DNA of 64,000 nt, taken from assembly GCF_003115845.1 (NCBI RefSeq), contig NZ_KZ819036.1, forward strand, positions 1-64,000, read 5' to 3'. Both the position numbers and the translations under genes were made by a program. The stretch comes from Brenneria roseae subsp. roseae. GTDB taxonomy: Bacteria; Pseudomonadota; Gammaproteobacteria; Enterobacterales; Enterobacteriaceae. Shown here piece after piece: positions 22,551 through 31,494 of this stretch. Positions within the stretch are counted from its first letter, which is position 1. Each line of letters opens with the position of its first letter. The notes under the pieces were generated by a model. That model saw only the letters and a program-made list of their open reading frames with translations, was not told where the DNA came from and ran no database searches.

Positions 22551-23426
22551 TTACTCATTAATCCAGGCGGGATCGCGGTTCATCACCGGCAGGCGTGGAC
22601 GCGGATGGTCAATATCCGGCAGCGAATTCAGCAAACCACGGGTGTAAGGATGCTGTGCATTATCCAGATCGGCGGCGGCGATGGACTCCACCACCCGTCC
22701 GGCATACATCACCAGCACCCGATCGCAGAAGCTGCGAACCAGATTGATGTCATGGCTGATAAAAATCAGCCCCAGTCCACGTTCGCCGACCAGATCGTCG
22801 AGCATTGCCAGCACCTGTAAGCGCACAGAAACATCCAGCGCCGACGTCGGTTCATCAGCAATCACCACTTCCGGTTCGGTGATTAACATCATCGCAATCA
22901 TGATGCGTTGCCCCTGTCCGCCTGAAATTTCATGGGGATACAGGTTGTATACCCGTTCCGGCTGGCGAATGCGTACCACATCCAGCATCGTCATTACTTT
23001 TTCCTTTGCTTCGCGGTGTGAAACGCGATGATGAGCCAGATAGGCTTCTGCGATCTGATCGCCAACGCAGACCACCGGATTCAATGAATATTTGGGATCC
23101 TGCATAATCATTGAAATGCGTTTCCCGCGGATCTGACGCATCCGGGCCTCATCTGCTTTTAGCAAATCCGTATCGCCGAAACGTAGCCGATCCGCCGTAA
23201 TACGCGCGCTGTGCGGGTGTAAACGCAGCAAAGCGCGCCCCACGGTTGATTTACCCGAACCGGACTCGCCAACAATGGCCAGCTTTTCACACCCCAGCGA
23301 GAACGAGACGCCGCGCACGGCATCGGTGACTGCCCCGCCATTGACAAAGCTCACCCGCAGATTTTCGACGTCCAGCAGCGGGGCGCGCCGGGAAAGATTA
23401 TTCAGTTCTGGGATCGAGGATGTCAC
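22551..23426 (-). CDS. Dpp/Opp-type ABC transporter ATPase (DppD-like)
   Basis: 291 residues from the GTG at 23426, which has TTGGAG nine bases upstream; a TTG five codons earlier overlaps that ribosome site and is less likely. Walker A is GESGSGKST, the signature region ISGGQGQRIMIAMML and Walker [12 protein letters not shown]. The signature has G-Q-G-Q rather than the commoner G-M-R-Q, acceptable for this family. It overlaps the end of the permease gene by 29 bases, indicating coupled translation. Confidence 0.9.
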   Translation of the reverse strand: MTSSIPELNNLSRRAPLLDVENLRVSFVNGGAVTDAVRGVSFSLGCEKLAIVGESGSGKSTVGRALLRLHPHSARITADRLRFGDTDLLKADEARMRQIRGKRISMIMQDPKYSLNPVVCVGDQIAEAYLAHHRVSHREAKEKVMTMLDVVRIRQPERVYNLYPHEISGGQGQRIMIAMMLITEPEVVIADEPTSALDVSVRLQVLAMLDDLVGERGLGLIFISHDINLVRSFCDRVLVMYAGRVVESIAAADLDNAQHPYTRGLLNSLPDIDHPRPRLPVMNRDPAWINE

Positions 23427-24318
23427 GTAGGCCGTCTCCAAGGAAATTGAACGCCAGGCTGTTGATCAAAATTGCCAGCCCCGGAATAGTCACTAACCAC
23501 CAGCACTCCATCATGTAACGGCGACCGGCCGAAATCATGGCTCCCCATTCCGGATCGGGCGGCTGAGCCCCTAATCCCAGGAAACCCAGTCCGGCGGCGG
23601 TCAGAATAATACCCGCCATGTTCATGGTGATGCGGATAATCACCGATGGCAGGCACAGCGGTACAATGTGATGCAGCAGAATGCGAAGAGAGGATGCCCC
23701 TTGCAGTTTCACGGCGGAAACAAAGTCGGCATGGCGCAAAGACAGTGTTTCGGCCCTTGCCAGACGGGCAATCGGCGGCCAGGCGGTTAGCGTAATCGCG
23801 ATAACCACATGCTCCAGCCCGGGGCCAAGCGCGGCTACAAACGCCAGCGCCAGCACCAGACTGGGGAAAGAGATGAAAATATCGGTGATACGCATCAGGA
23901 TAGTATCGACGATGCCGCCGTAATAACCCGCGACCACGCCCAGCAGCAGACCAATAGGCCCAACGGTTACCGACACCAGCGCCACAATATACAGCGTGAT
24001 GCGCGAACCATAGACCAGGCGGCTAAAAACATCGCGGCCAAACTCATCGGTGCCAAACCAATGGGCGGCGCCCGGAGCCTGTAACGCATTGGCCAGGTCC
24101 TGCACCAGCGGATCGTGCGTGGCGATCCACGGTGCGAAAATCGCCACCAACAGCAGCATCAGCACAATAGCGGAACCTATCGCGGTCAGCGGGTTACGCA
24201 TCATCAACAGCAGAAACCCGGCGATCCGTGCACCGCGCAGCCTCAGACGGCTCACTCGCTTTTCGGGTGGCGTGCGCACGATCTCACGAACTACCGGCGG
24301 CTCAGAGGAAATATTCAT
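23398..24318 (-). CDS. Dpp/Opp-type ABC transporter permease (DppC-like)
   Basis: 306 residues. One N-terminal membrane segment (about 35-60) follows a charged leader, then the permease core with HWFGTDEFGRDVFSRLVYGS near residue 90, typical of DppC. The EAA-like loop contains LQGASSLRILLHHIVP near 215. It forms the inner-membrane channel with the next gene. The start overlaps the stop of the upstream permease by four bases (ATGA). Confidence 0.92.
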   Translation of the reverse strand: MNISSEPPVVREIVRTPPEKRVSRLRLRGARIAGFLLLMMRNPLTAIGSAIVLMLLLVAIFAPWIATHDPLVQDLANALQAPGAAHWFGTDEFGRDVFSRLVYGSRITLYIVALVSVTVGPIGLLLGVVAGYYGGIVDTILMRITDIFISFPSLVLALAFVAALGPGLEHVVIAITLTAWPPIARLARAETLSLRHADFVSAVKLQGASSLRILLHHIVPLCLPSVIIRITMNMAGIILTAAGLGFLGLGAQPPDPEWGAMISAGRRYMMECWWLVTIPGLAILINSLAFNFLGDGLRDILDPRTE

Positions 24319-25355
24319 GCGTTCGTCCTCGGATCAAAAATTTGATACAGCATGTCCGACAGCAGGTTGAGAGTGACGAAAATCAGCCCCACCAGCAGCA
24401 CGCATCCCATAACCGCGTTCATATCTCCCAGCAGCAGACTGCCGGTCAGATAAGAACCAAAACCCGGCCATGAGAATACGGTTTCGATCAGCACCGCCCC
24501 TTCCAGCAGTGAACCATAAGCCAGCGCCACGACCGTCAGAAGCTGTACCAGAATATTGCGAAACGCGTGGGCCCAGACCACCCGGAATTCAGACAGACCT
24601 TTAACCCGCGCGGTAATGATGTATTCCTGCGAGAGCTGCGCCAGCATAAAGCTGCGCGTCATGCGGCTGATATACGCCAGAGAATGGAACCCCAGAATGG
24701 TGGCAGGCAATACCAGATGGTTCAGCGCGCTGCGAAAAACCGCCCAGTTTCCTTCCAGCATCGCATCCAGCAACAGCAGGCCGGTACGATGTTCCACCAG
24801 TCCGTCATACGCCATGTCCACCCGTCCAGCGCCGCCGACCCAGTTGAGCCAGGCATAAAACACCAGCAACCCCATCATCCCGACCCAGAATATCGGCGTG
24901 GAATAGCCAGCCAGACTGATAAAGCGCACAACGTAATCCGCCCATTTGCCGCGTCTTGCCGCCGCCAGCACACCAAGCGGCACGCCTAAACCGGCGCCGA
25001 CGATAATCGCCATCGTGGCAAGCTCGACGGTGGCGGGGAAGACCCGGATAATGTCGTCCATTACCGGTCGCCCCGTCAGCAGCGCATTACCGAGATCGCC
25101 GTGCATGAGCGAATTGAAGTAGATAAAGAACTGCACATACAGCGGCTTATCCAACCCCAGTTGCTGATAAACCTGTTGATAAGTACTTTGGTCGGCATCC
25201 TGTCCGACAATCGCCAGAACCGGATCGATTGGCATCACGCGGCCAATCACGAAGGTCAGGATTAATAATCCGAACAGCGTGACGACAACCTGAAACAGAC
25301 GTTTTGCCAATCGACGCAATATCCCACCCGGCTTGATCCAGTCAGAGAAAACCAT
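24315..25355 (-). CDS. Dpp/Opp-type ABC transporter permease (DppB-like)
   Basis: 346 residues starting MVFSDWIKPGGILRRLAKRL, then a first membrane segment (LFQVVVTLFGLLILTFVIGR) and the DppB-type periplasmic region (DPVLAIVGQDAD, YQQLGLDKPLYVQFFIY). The EAA-like loop is ITARVKGLSEFRVVWAHAFR near residue 250. AGGAG lies seven bases before the ATG. It is separated from the binding-protein gene by a strong hairpin. Confidence 0.92.
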   Translation of the reverse strand: MVFSDWIKPGGILRRLAKRLFQVVVTLFGLLILTFVIGRVMPIDPVLAIVGQDADQSTYQQVYQQLGLDKPLYVQFFIYFNSLMHGDLGNALLTGRPVMDDIIRVFPATVELATMAIIVGAGLGVPLGVLAAARRGKWADYVVRFISLAGYSTPIFWVGMMGLLVFYAWLNWVGGAGRVDMAYDGLVEHRTGLLLLDAMLEGNWAVFRSALNHLVLPATILGFHSLAYISRMTRSFMLAQLSQEYIITARVKGLSEFRVVWAHAFRNILVQLLTVVALAYGSLLEGAVLIETVFSWPGFGSYLTGSLLLGDMNAVMGCVLLVGLIFVTLNLLSDMLYQIFDPRTNA

Positions 25356-25432
25356 GTTCTTTCTCCTGATATCCCGTTAACGGCGACGTTCAGTCCCCAC
25401 TAACGCGGTTATGTCGTTTTTGACGTTCCCGA

Positions 25433-25472
25433 GCGGGATGATTAGCCGGCAGCAACCCGGCCAATCATCCGC
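25433..25472 (-). promoter_or_regulatory. Intercistronic hairpin between binding protein and permease genes
   Basis: An extended inverted repeat (GATGATT..GCCGG pairing with CCGG..AATCATC, extended by GCGG/CCGC) lies just after the binding-protein stop. Such stems between a binding-protein gene and its permeases often stabilise the upstream mRNA or cause partial termination, giving excess binding protein. That role is inferred from position. Confidence 0.5.
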
Positions 25473-25486
25473 GGAAAGAGTGGAAA

Positions 25487-27097
25487 CTAGCGCTGTTTAT
25501 AGACCTCGCGCAGCTGTGTCGTAGAGGACGGATGCGGCACATAGCCTTTCACGTCTTCCCGCAGCACGATGGAATCGATCATCTGCGACACCGGAATGAT
25601 GGCCGGAAACAGTTCTTCATAACGGTTCTGGATGTTGATATACATCTGCTTCTGTTTCTGAGGATCTTTCTCCAACAGCGCCTGATCAATCATGTCGTTC
25701 AGGGGTTTATCGTAGAAAGAGGTGCGCCAGCCCTGGAAGTTGGTCAGTTTGGCCTCATCGCTGTTATCCGGGTTGTAGACAACGGAGCGCAGGCTGGAGT
25801 GAGGATGCGGATCGACGCCGCCGCCGCCGCGGCCAACCAGCATATCGAATTTACGATCGCGCATTGCGCCATAAACCTGATTACCGGTACCGGAGATAAT
25901 TTTGGCTTTGATGCCGGCCTGCGCCAGCGTTGACTGTACCGACGTCGCCAGATTCAGGAAAGGCTGATCCGACAGCACACGCAGCGTAGTTTCAAATCCG
26001 TTCGGATAGCCCGCTTCCGCCAGCAGCGCTTTTGCCCTCGTCACATCCAGCTGGTAGCCGGGATCCGGCAGCGTGGCATCCATCCCTTGCTGGATGGGGC
26101 GCTGGTGATAGAAACCGTAACCGGGCATCACCGTTTTGTTAATACCATCGTAATCAATGAGATAACGAACCGCTTCACGCACCTTGGGTTTCGCGAAGTA
26201 TTCATTCTTCAGGCTCATCGCAACGTAATACAGCGTGCCTTTTTTCACCTCATTCACGACAACGTTCTTGTCCTGTTTCAGGGCGTTAATATCCGGCACC
26301 GACATCCCGGAAGCGACATCAATATCGCCTTTTTCAATCATCAGGCGCAGCGCCTGCGACTCGGTCATATGGCGGAAAATGACGCGTTTCATTTTGGCAT
26401 CACCGTGCCAGTTGTCCTCAACCCGACTGATGCGCAACACATCTTTCGCCTGCCATACATCCAATTTGAACGGGCCAGATCCCGCTTCGCTAGTGGTCAG
26501 CCAGCCGTTGCCCCAGTCGCCGTTTTTCTCATGCGTCATCACCGTTTTGCTGTCCAGCACCGATCCGCTGCCCAGCGTTGCCAGCGAATAGATAATCAGT
26601 TTGGGATCGTTCGGTTTGGGCAATTCGATTTCGATCGTATGGTCATCTTTGGCGCGGATCATTTTCTCCACGTTTTCCGCCGTGAAGCCATAGGATTTCC
26701 AGGTCGTGGCCTGCGCCATGTTGAGGTTGAGCAGCCGCTTCATCGACCAGGCGAAATCTTGCGCCGTAACAGGGTTGCCGGAATGAAATTTCGCGTTGTC
26801 CACCAGATTGAAGGTAATGACGTTGCCGTCATCGCTCACGCTCCAACTTTTCGCCAGAGAAGGCTGGACGCTACTCAGGTTTTCCGGATCGAGCACCACC
26901 AGCGAGTCATACAGATTGACGATAATGCCCACCACCTCGTTTCCCGTCATCGCGGCCGGATCGAGCGAGAGCATATTGTTCATGTTCATACCGACGATCA
27001 GCTGATCGTCCGGCGTTTTGGCTGACAGCATGGCCGGCGTTACGGCCATACACAGGGTACTTAACAGTAGGGTACGGAGTATTGCTCGTGCTTTCAT
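25487..27097 (-). CDS. Extracellular solute-binding protein, SBP family 5 (DppA/OppA type)
   Basis: 536 residues with a signal peptide (MKARAILRTLLLSTLCMAVT, cleaved near LSA), then the family-5 core: NLYDSLVVLDPENLSSVQPS near residue 60, AKFHSGNPVTAQDFAWSMKR near 110 and VREAVRYLIDYDGI near 305. No lipobox cysteine is seen, so it should be free in the periplasm. GGAG lies eight bases before the ATG. Family-5 proteins bind peptides, but also oligosaccharides, opines and metal chelates. The operon partner, an enolase-superfamily enzyme, favours a sugar-acid-like ligand over a peptide, by inference. Confidence 0.9.
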   Translation of the reverse strand: MKARAILRTLLLSTLCMAVTPAMLSAKTPDDQLIVGMNMNNMLSLDPAAMTGNEVVGIIVNLYDSLVVLDPENLSSVQPSLAKSWSVSDDGNVITFNLVDNAKFHSGNPVTAQDFAWSMKRLLNLNMAQATTWKSYGFTAENVEKMIRAKDDHTIEIELPKPNDPKLIIYSLATLGSGSVLDSKTVMTHEKNGDWGNGWLTTSEAGSGPFKLDVWQAKDVLRISRVEDNWHGDAKMKRVIFRHMTESQALRLMIEKGDIDVASGMSVPDINALKQDKNVVVNEVKKGTLYYVAMSLKNEYFAKPKVREAVRYLIDYDGINKTVMPGYGFYHQRPIQQGMDATLPDPGYQLDVTRAKALLAEAGYPNGFETTLRVLSDQPFLNLATSVQSTLAQAGIKAKIISGTGNQVYGAMRDRKFDMLVGRGGGGVDPHPHSSLRSVVYNPDNSDEAKLTNFQGWRTSFYDKPLNDMIDQALLEKDPQKQKQMYINIQNRYEELFPAIIPVSQMIDSIVLREDVKGYVPHPSSTTQLREVYKQR

Positions 27098-27181
27098 TAT
27101 TCTTCTCCAGGTGTGGAAGTATGGAAGACGACAACTTTTTATTTTTTAAAGGGTTCGTTCTTTCAGATCGGACGAAAAATT

Positions 27182-28336
27182 TTATTCTTTGCTTAAGGTA
27201 TGCCCCTCAATCCAGTCAAAGTTGATGTCTTCCCCCAGTCCCGGACGCTGGGGCAGATGCACAAAGCCCTCGTCATCCATCGGATCGACAATCGAATTCA
27301 GGTAAGCGGCAGGTTTGTCGTAATCAAGGAAGGGGTGCAACAGTCCGCGCTCATACCAGCGGCAGTTCTTGATTGCGCCGACCACCGCCAGATTCGGCGC
27401 GCCGTTGCCATGAATTTCGCAATCCATACCAAAGGCTTCCGCCAGGCTGGCGACCTTCATACATGGCGAGAGGCCGCCCACGCCTTGTACGCCCGCGCGC
27501 AAAATATCGCATGCGCCTTCCTTCACCCAGTCGGCACGGCTGAAGTACTTGCCTGACAGGCTTTCCGGTCCAATCACATCAATATCCAGACTTTTGGTCA
27601 GCCAGCTGTAAGACGCCATGCTCTGTTCTTCCATCGGCTCCTCAAACCAGGTGAAACCCAGCTTCTGGAGCTCACGGCCGATATACAGCGCATCGCTGCG
27701 GCTGTACCAGTGGTAGCCATCCAGCATCAGGCAAATATCCGGGCCGACGGCTTCACGCACCGCGGCGCACGCCCTCACGTCCATCTTCGGGCTCGGCGCA
27801 AACGACACTGGCGGCATCCAGGTGTGCAGCTTGATCGCTTTATAACCGCGTTGCACCAGTTTCTCGGCGAACCGGCCGTACTCTTCCGGCGTGGATAAAC
27901 CGCCTTCCAGCTCATCGCCGCACATCGTGCTGCCGTAGGCAGGCACTTTTTCACGATAGCCGCCCAACAGCTTATGAACCGGCATATTCAGCACGCGGCC
28001 TTGTAAATCCCACAGCGCGGATTCGGCGATCGACAGTGCGCGATCGGTCAACTGGTTGGCGCTGCCGCGCTGCCAATGCACCAGATCCTGCCAGAGACGC
28101 TCACGATCAAACGGGTTTTGCCCGATCAGGACCTTACGGAAAAATGCATTCACGATATGCGGGCGAATCACTTCCGGCGGAGCAAATGCATAACCCTTAT
28201 GCCCCTCATCCGTGCCGATGGTCAGCAGGGCCATTCTGGCCTGATTTTCGGCCCCCGGATGCGAATGCCCCGCGCTGTCGGACACCCGGCGAGTAGGGTA
28301 AGTAAAGACGGTGACATCAATTGACTCTATTTTCAC
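27182..28336 (-). CDS. Enolase-superfamily enzyme, mandelate racemase-like (substrate unknown)
   Basis: 384 residues, GTG start with CAGG upstream. The N-terminal capping domain is followed by a beta/alpha barrel with KLH (K169-x-H171) after strand 2, metal ligands D206 (LMLDGYHW), a Glu in FEEP (about 232) and E258 (IGPES), and His309 (EIHGNG) after strand 7. Where the His-Asp dyad normally has Asp on strand 6, the sequence reads LRAGVQGVGG, with Gly282. Members dehydrate or epimerise acid sugars. It is first in the operon with the ABC transporter, behind KdgR-like and CRP-like sites, so pectin-derived or related acids are a plausible substrate class. The exact reaction is not predictable. 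Confidence 0.85.
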   Translation of the reverse strand: MKIESIDVTVFTYPTRRVSDSAGHSHPGAENQARMALLTIGTDEGHKGYAFAPPEVIRPHIVNAFFRKVLIGQNPFDRERLWQDLVHWQRGSANQLTDRALSIAESALWDLQGRVLNMPVHKLLGGYREKVPAYGSTMCGDELEGGLSTPEEYGRFAEKLVQRGYKAIKLHTWMPPVSFAPSPKMDVRACAAVREAVGPDICLMLDGYHWYSRSDALYIGRELQKLGFTWFEEPMEEQSMASYSWLTKSLDIDVIGPESLSGKYFSRADWVKEGACDILRAGVQGVGGLSPCMKVASLAEAFGMDCEIHGNGAPNLAVVGAIKNCRWYERGLLHPFLDYDKPAAYLNSIVDPMDDEGFVHLPQRPGLGEDINFDWIEGHTLSKE

Positions 28337-28366
28337 GTTGTTACCTGCCTTGATATTTAATACGAC

Positions 28367-28378
28367 TCATGTACATGA
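28367..28378. promoter_or_regulatory. 12-base palindrome before the enolase/ABC operon
   Basis: TCATGTACATGA is a perfect palindrome 31 bases upstream of the GTG start. It is a candidate operator for a dimeric repressor, for example of the GntR family, but no regulator gene is adjacent. Confidence 0.35.
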
Positions 28379-28474
28379 TTTGCAGCGAGAAACTGCATTA
28401 ATTAAAGGATAACGTCGCGGTACGTGCCCGGCCCGGATAAGAGCAAAAGCACATATCTGTCTGGTTAGACCAAA

Positions 28475-28496
28475 CAAAGCGATCAACATCACAAAA
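28475..28496 (-). promoter_or_regulatory. Candidate CRP site upstream of the enolase/ABC operon
   Basis: Read toward the operon, TTTTGTGATGTTGATCGCTT contains the perfect left half TGTGAT and central GATC of the CRP consensus; the right half is imperfect. It lies about 140 bases upstream of the GTG start and 20 bases from the KdgR-like box. Confidence 0.45.
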
Positions 28497-28516
28497 AGAA
28501 ACTACGTGTTAATAAA

Positions 28517-28535
28517 AAAAAAATAGCGTTTTATT
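28517..28535. promoter_or_regulatory. Candidate KdgR box upstream of the enolase/ABC operon
   Basis: AAAAAAATAGCGTTTTATT matches 18 of 19 positions of the KdgR consensus AATRAAAYRNYRTTTYATT, including a complete right half. KdgR represses pectin-catabolism genes in soft-rot bacteria. The rest of the 583-base gap (28337-28919) has no convincing gene. An open frame without a good start (28673-28897) was not recognised. E. coli has nirBDC upstream of cysG here. Confidence 0.5.
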
Positions 28536-28919
28536 TTTTAATTATTAAGGTTGTTTCCGCGTTAGTCATTAGGCATTTTCTTTCATATGAAGAAATTATG
28601 TTATGGATTATTGGGCAAATGCCCATATCCTTGTGAGCATTATCACTAGAAAAATGGAAGACCACATTTTAAGAATGGGTAAAATTCATACGGACAACGG
28701 CTCTCACCCTCTGGATCGATAGCCCATTCAACCGACTTTCCAACCGTACAGCGGGTAAGAGCCCGTCCGTCGTTATCAATGGCGACGCACAAATTAAACA
28801 TTTATCCATCGCAGAAAGCGTAACCGCCGTTGATAATATGCCGTCATTAACATCATGCAACGCGCCCTGCCGCAACGGCTGGGCGCTTCTGCCGACCTGA
28901 ATTTATTAAGAGGCGCCAC

Positions 28920-30299
28920 ATGGATTACCTGCCAATATTCTGCCAGTTACGCGATAAACATTGTTTGTTGGTAGGGGGAGGAGAAATCGCCGAACGAAAG
29001 GCGCAGTTGCTACTGGACGCAGGTGCGATTCTCACGGTGAACGCGATCGGCTTCAATGAACAATTTCTGGTCTGGCAGGAAGCAAGCCGGGTAACCCTGG
29101 TGCCGGGTAGCTTCCATTCGGATTTACTGAATGGCATCTGGCTGGTCATTGCCGCGACCGACGATCGCGAGGTCAATAAGCAGGTTTACGATCGCGCCAG
29201 CAAACTGCGGATCTTCTGTAATGCGATCGACGACGCACAAAATGCCAGCTTTATCATGCCCTCGATTATCGATCGCTCTCCCCTGATGGTCGCCGTGTCA
29301 TCCGGCGGCACCGCGCCGGTTCTGGCTCGCCTGCTGCGTGAAAAACTGGAGGGGATCCTGCCCCAACACCTCGGCAAACTGGCTGCATTGGCGGGTGAAT
29401 TACGTCAGCGCGTTCAGAGCCGCTTCCGGCATGCCGGAACGCGCCGCCTCCAATTCGAAAAACTGTTTACTCACGATAGGCTGGCTCAGGCGCTGGCCAA
29501 TAACGACAGCATCAGCGAACAGCAGCTAACCGAACAGCTTTTTTCAGCACCGCTGGATGACAAAGGCGAAGTGGTTCTGGTGGGCGCCGGTCCGGGGGAT
29601 GCCGGGTTATTGACGCTGAAAGCCTTACAGCAGCTACAGCTGGCAGATATCGTGGTCTACGATAGACTGGTCTCCAGCGATGTACTGAATCTGATCAGGC
29701 GTGACGCCGAACGAATCTTTGTCGGTAAAGCATCTGGCTACCACACCATTCCACAAGAGCAGATTAACCAACTGCTGGAAGAAAAGGCGCTGGCCGGCAA
29801 ACGGGTCGTACGGCTGAAAGGCGGCGATCCCTTCATTTTCGGCCGTGGCGCCGAAGAGCTGGAACATCTGCAACTGGCGGGGATCCCTTTTTCCGTCGTT
29901 CCTGGCATTACCGCCGCCTCCGGCTGTGCGGCGTACAGCGGCATTCCCCTTACCCACCGCAACCATTCGCAAGGAGTAAGACTGATAACGGGCCATGTCC
30001 GGCATGACGCCGAGCTCGACTGGTCCAGTCTGGCGGGCGAAAAACAGACGCTGGTGTTCTACATGGGGCTTCAGCAGGCGGAATATATCCAGCGCAAATT
30101 GCTGGAACAACAGTTACCTGAAACCGTACCGGTGGCGCTGATCGAAAACGGCACCTCAACCACGCAGCAGGTCTTTACCGGCCAGCTTTCGCAACTTGGT
30201 GAACTGGCAAAACAAGCGATAAGCCCGTGTCTGATTATCGTTGGCAACGTTGTCAGTCTGAGAGAAAAACTGAACTGGTTTGCCCGTCAGCCCAAATAA
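28920..30299 (+). CDS. cysG: Siroheme synthase (trifunctional)
   Basis: 459 residues. The N-terminal domain (1-about 200) is precorrin-2 dehydrogenase/ferrochelatase with the NAD site [18 protein letters not shown]. The C-terminal domain is uroporphyrinogen-III methyltransferase with [19 protein letters not shown] and [14 protein letters not shown]. CysG makes siroheme for sulfite and nitrite reductases. GAGG precedes the ATG. In E. coli it ends the nirBDC operon; here no nir genes are upstream, so its likely client is sulfite reductase unless a nitrite reductase lies elsewhere. Confidence 0.96.
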   Translation: MDYLPIFCQLRDKHCLLVGGGEIAERKAQLLLDAGAILTVNAIGFNEQFLVWQEASRVTLVPGSFHSDLLNGIWLVIAATDDREVNKQVYDRASKLRIFCNAIDDAQNASFIMPSIIDRSPLMVAVSSGGTAPVLARLLREKLEGILPQHLGKLAALAGELRQRVQSRFRHAGTRRLQFEKLFTHDRLAQALANNDSISEQQLTEQLFSAPLDDKGEVVLVGAGPGDAGLLTLKALQQLQLADIVVYDRLVSSDVLNLIRRDAERIFVGKASGYHTIPQEQINQLLEEKALAGKRVVRLKGGDPFIFGRGAEELEHLQLAGIPFSVVPGITAASGCAAYSGIPLTHRNHSQGVRLITGHVRHDAELDWSSLAGEKQTLVFYMGLQQAEYIQRKLLEQQLPETVPVALIENGTSTTQQVFTGQLSQLGELAKQAISPCLIIVGNVVSLREKLNWFARQPK

Positions 30300-30325
30300 C
30301 CCGCCGATTATCCTTTCGTTATTAA

Positions 30326-30351
30326 ACCGCCGTCCAATACCGGATGGCGGT
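30326..30351 (+). terminator. Hairpin after cysG
   Basis: ACCGCCGTCC pairs with GGATGGCGGT (10 base pairs, one G-U) around a 6-base loop, 26 bases after the cysG stop. There is no T-run, so intrinsic termination is uncertain. Confidence 0.4.
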
Positions 30352-30481
30352 CGCCTTGCACCATACAAAAGCAATGCACTATAAAAGAGCATAAAAATGC
30401 ACTTTATTGTCACATTTCCTTGCAAAGCGGAAATTTGGTGCTTTACCACCCGCCCTATCTAGCCTATTTTGAAGACTTCCG

Positions 30482-30520
30482 CATTAATTAATAAGCAAAA
30501 TATATGAATAAATAGTCAAT
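30482..30520. promoter_or_regulatory. Candidate ARG boxes upstream of the octopine-type ABC cassette
   Basis: TATGAATAAATAGTCAAT (30503-30520) has core TGAAT-N4-AGTCA, 9 of 10 to the ARG-box consensus. Three bases before it, 30482-30499 has a 7 of 10 core. Spacing is that of an ArgR operator. The next gene starts 257 bases later, so the leader would be long. The remaining gap (30300-30777) holds the cysG hairpin and a 13-codon open frame at 30538-30579, not called as a gene. Confidence 0.5.
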
Positions 30521-30777
30521 CGACGAACAGGTAAAATATGGCCTGGATATTGCTTTGCATCCTAAGCACTTTAGTGTGAGAACCATGGCGCATGTCGAAT
30601 AACCGATCATCTGTTACTACCTGATCATGTCTCTTTGCTTTATGGGCAACACGTTCTCTACCTGAGTTATCTATCTGCATCGTCGTTCCCGAACAGGATG
30701 TGCGGTCCTCTGATCACAAAAACCGTTCTGATCACCTCGTGTTTAATGACAGAACAATAAGAAGTTGGGAGCTATTC

Positions 30778-31494
30778 GTGGAAGAAATAACTTTCTGGCA
30801 ACTCATCAGTTTTGGTGAACATGGCTGGGGGAAATTATTACTGATTGGTACCGGCATGACGCTCGCGCTGGCAAGCTGTGGTTTTCTGCTTGGCGCATTC
30901 ATCGGTACGCTCGGCGCATGGTCAAAAATCTGCGGTAATCGTCCGATTCGTTATCTGGCCGATGGTTATACCACCATCACGCGCGGCATCCCGGATTTGC
31001 TTATTATCTACCTGCTTTATTTTGGCGGCAGTTCCGCGTTAACCATGCTGGGCAATCTCTTTGGCAGCGAGGGCTTTATCGGCTTCCCCGGTTTTCTTGC
31101 CGGGGTGTTTGCCGTTGGCGTCTCTTCCGGAGCACAGCAAACGGAAGTTTTTCGCGGCGCATTCTATGCCGTATCCCGCGGTGAAATCGAAGCCGCCAAA
31201 GCCTGCGGGATGCCAACGCTGCTACGGCTTCGGCGTATCATTGTGCCGCTTTTGCTGCGTCATGCTATTCCGTCGCTGGGTAATGTCTGGCAGCTGGTGC
31301 TGAAAACCTCCGCCCTGGTATCGGTTACCGGCGTCGCCGAACTCCTGACCCAGTCACAGACCGGCGCGGGCTCAACGGGCAAACCGTTTGATTTCTTTAT
31401 GGCCGCGGCCATTCTGTATCTGGTTATCTCTATCTGCTCTGGCTGGATCATGCGCAGGGCGGAGTCCTATTATTCCCGGGGTGTGAAACGCTGA
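30778..31494 (+). CDS. Polar amino-acid/opine ABC transporter permease (HisQ/OccQ type)
   Basis: 238 residues from the GTG at 30778, which has GGGAG seven bases upstream; an in-frame GTG 26 codons earlier has no ribosome site and adds a polar stretch. About five membrane segments are present. RGIPDLLIIYLLYFGGSSAL and the EAA loop GEIEAAKACGMPTLLRLRRI near residue 145 are typical of basic amino-acid and octopine importers. It overlaps the next permease by one base (TGATG). Confidence 0.9.
   Translation: MEEITFWQLISFGEHGWGKLLLIGTGMTLALASCGFLLGAFIGTLGAWSKICGNRPIRYLADGYTTITRGIPDLLIIYLLYFGGSSALTMLGNLFGSEGFIGFPGFLAGVFAVGVSSGAQQTEVFRGAFYAVSRGEIEAAKACGMPTLLRLRRIIVPLLLRHAIPSLGNVWQLVLKTSALVSVTGVAELLTQSQTGAGSTGKPFDFFMAAAILYLVISICSGWIMRRAESYYSRGVKR

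Noticed and set aside
28673-28897. A 75-codon open frame between the enolase operon and cysG
   Set aside because: No good start codon or ribosome site near its beginning and no recognised similarity; a short HTDNGS string in another frame recalls transposases but is too short to count.
30538-30579. A 13-codon hydrophobic open frame (MAWILLCILSTLV) after the ARG-box-like site
   Set aside because: It has a weak AGG ahead of the ATG but is too short to judge; no leader-peptide features such as runs of regulatory codons are present.
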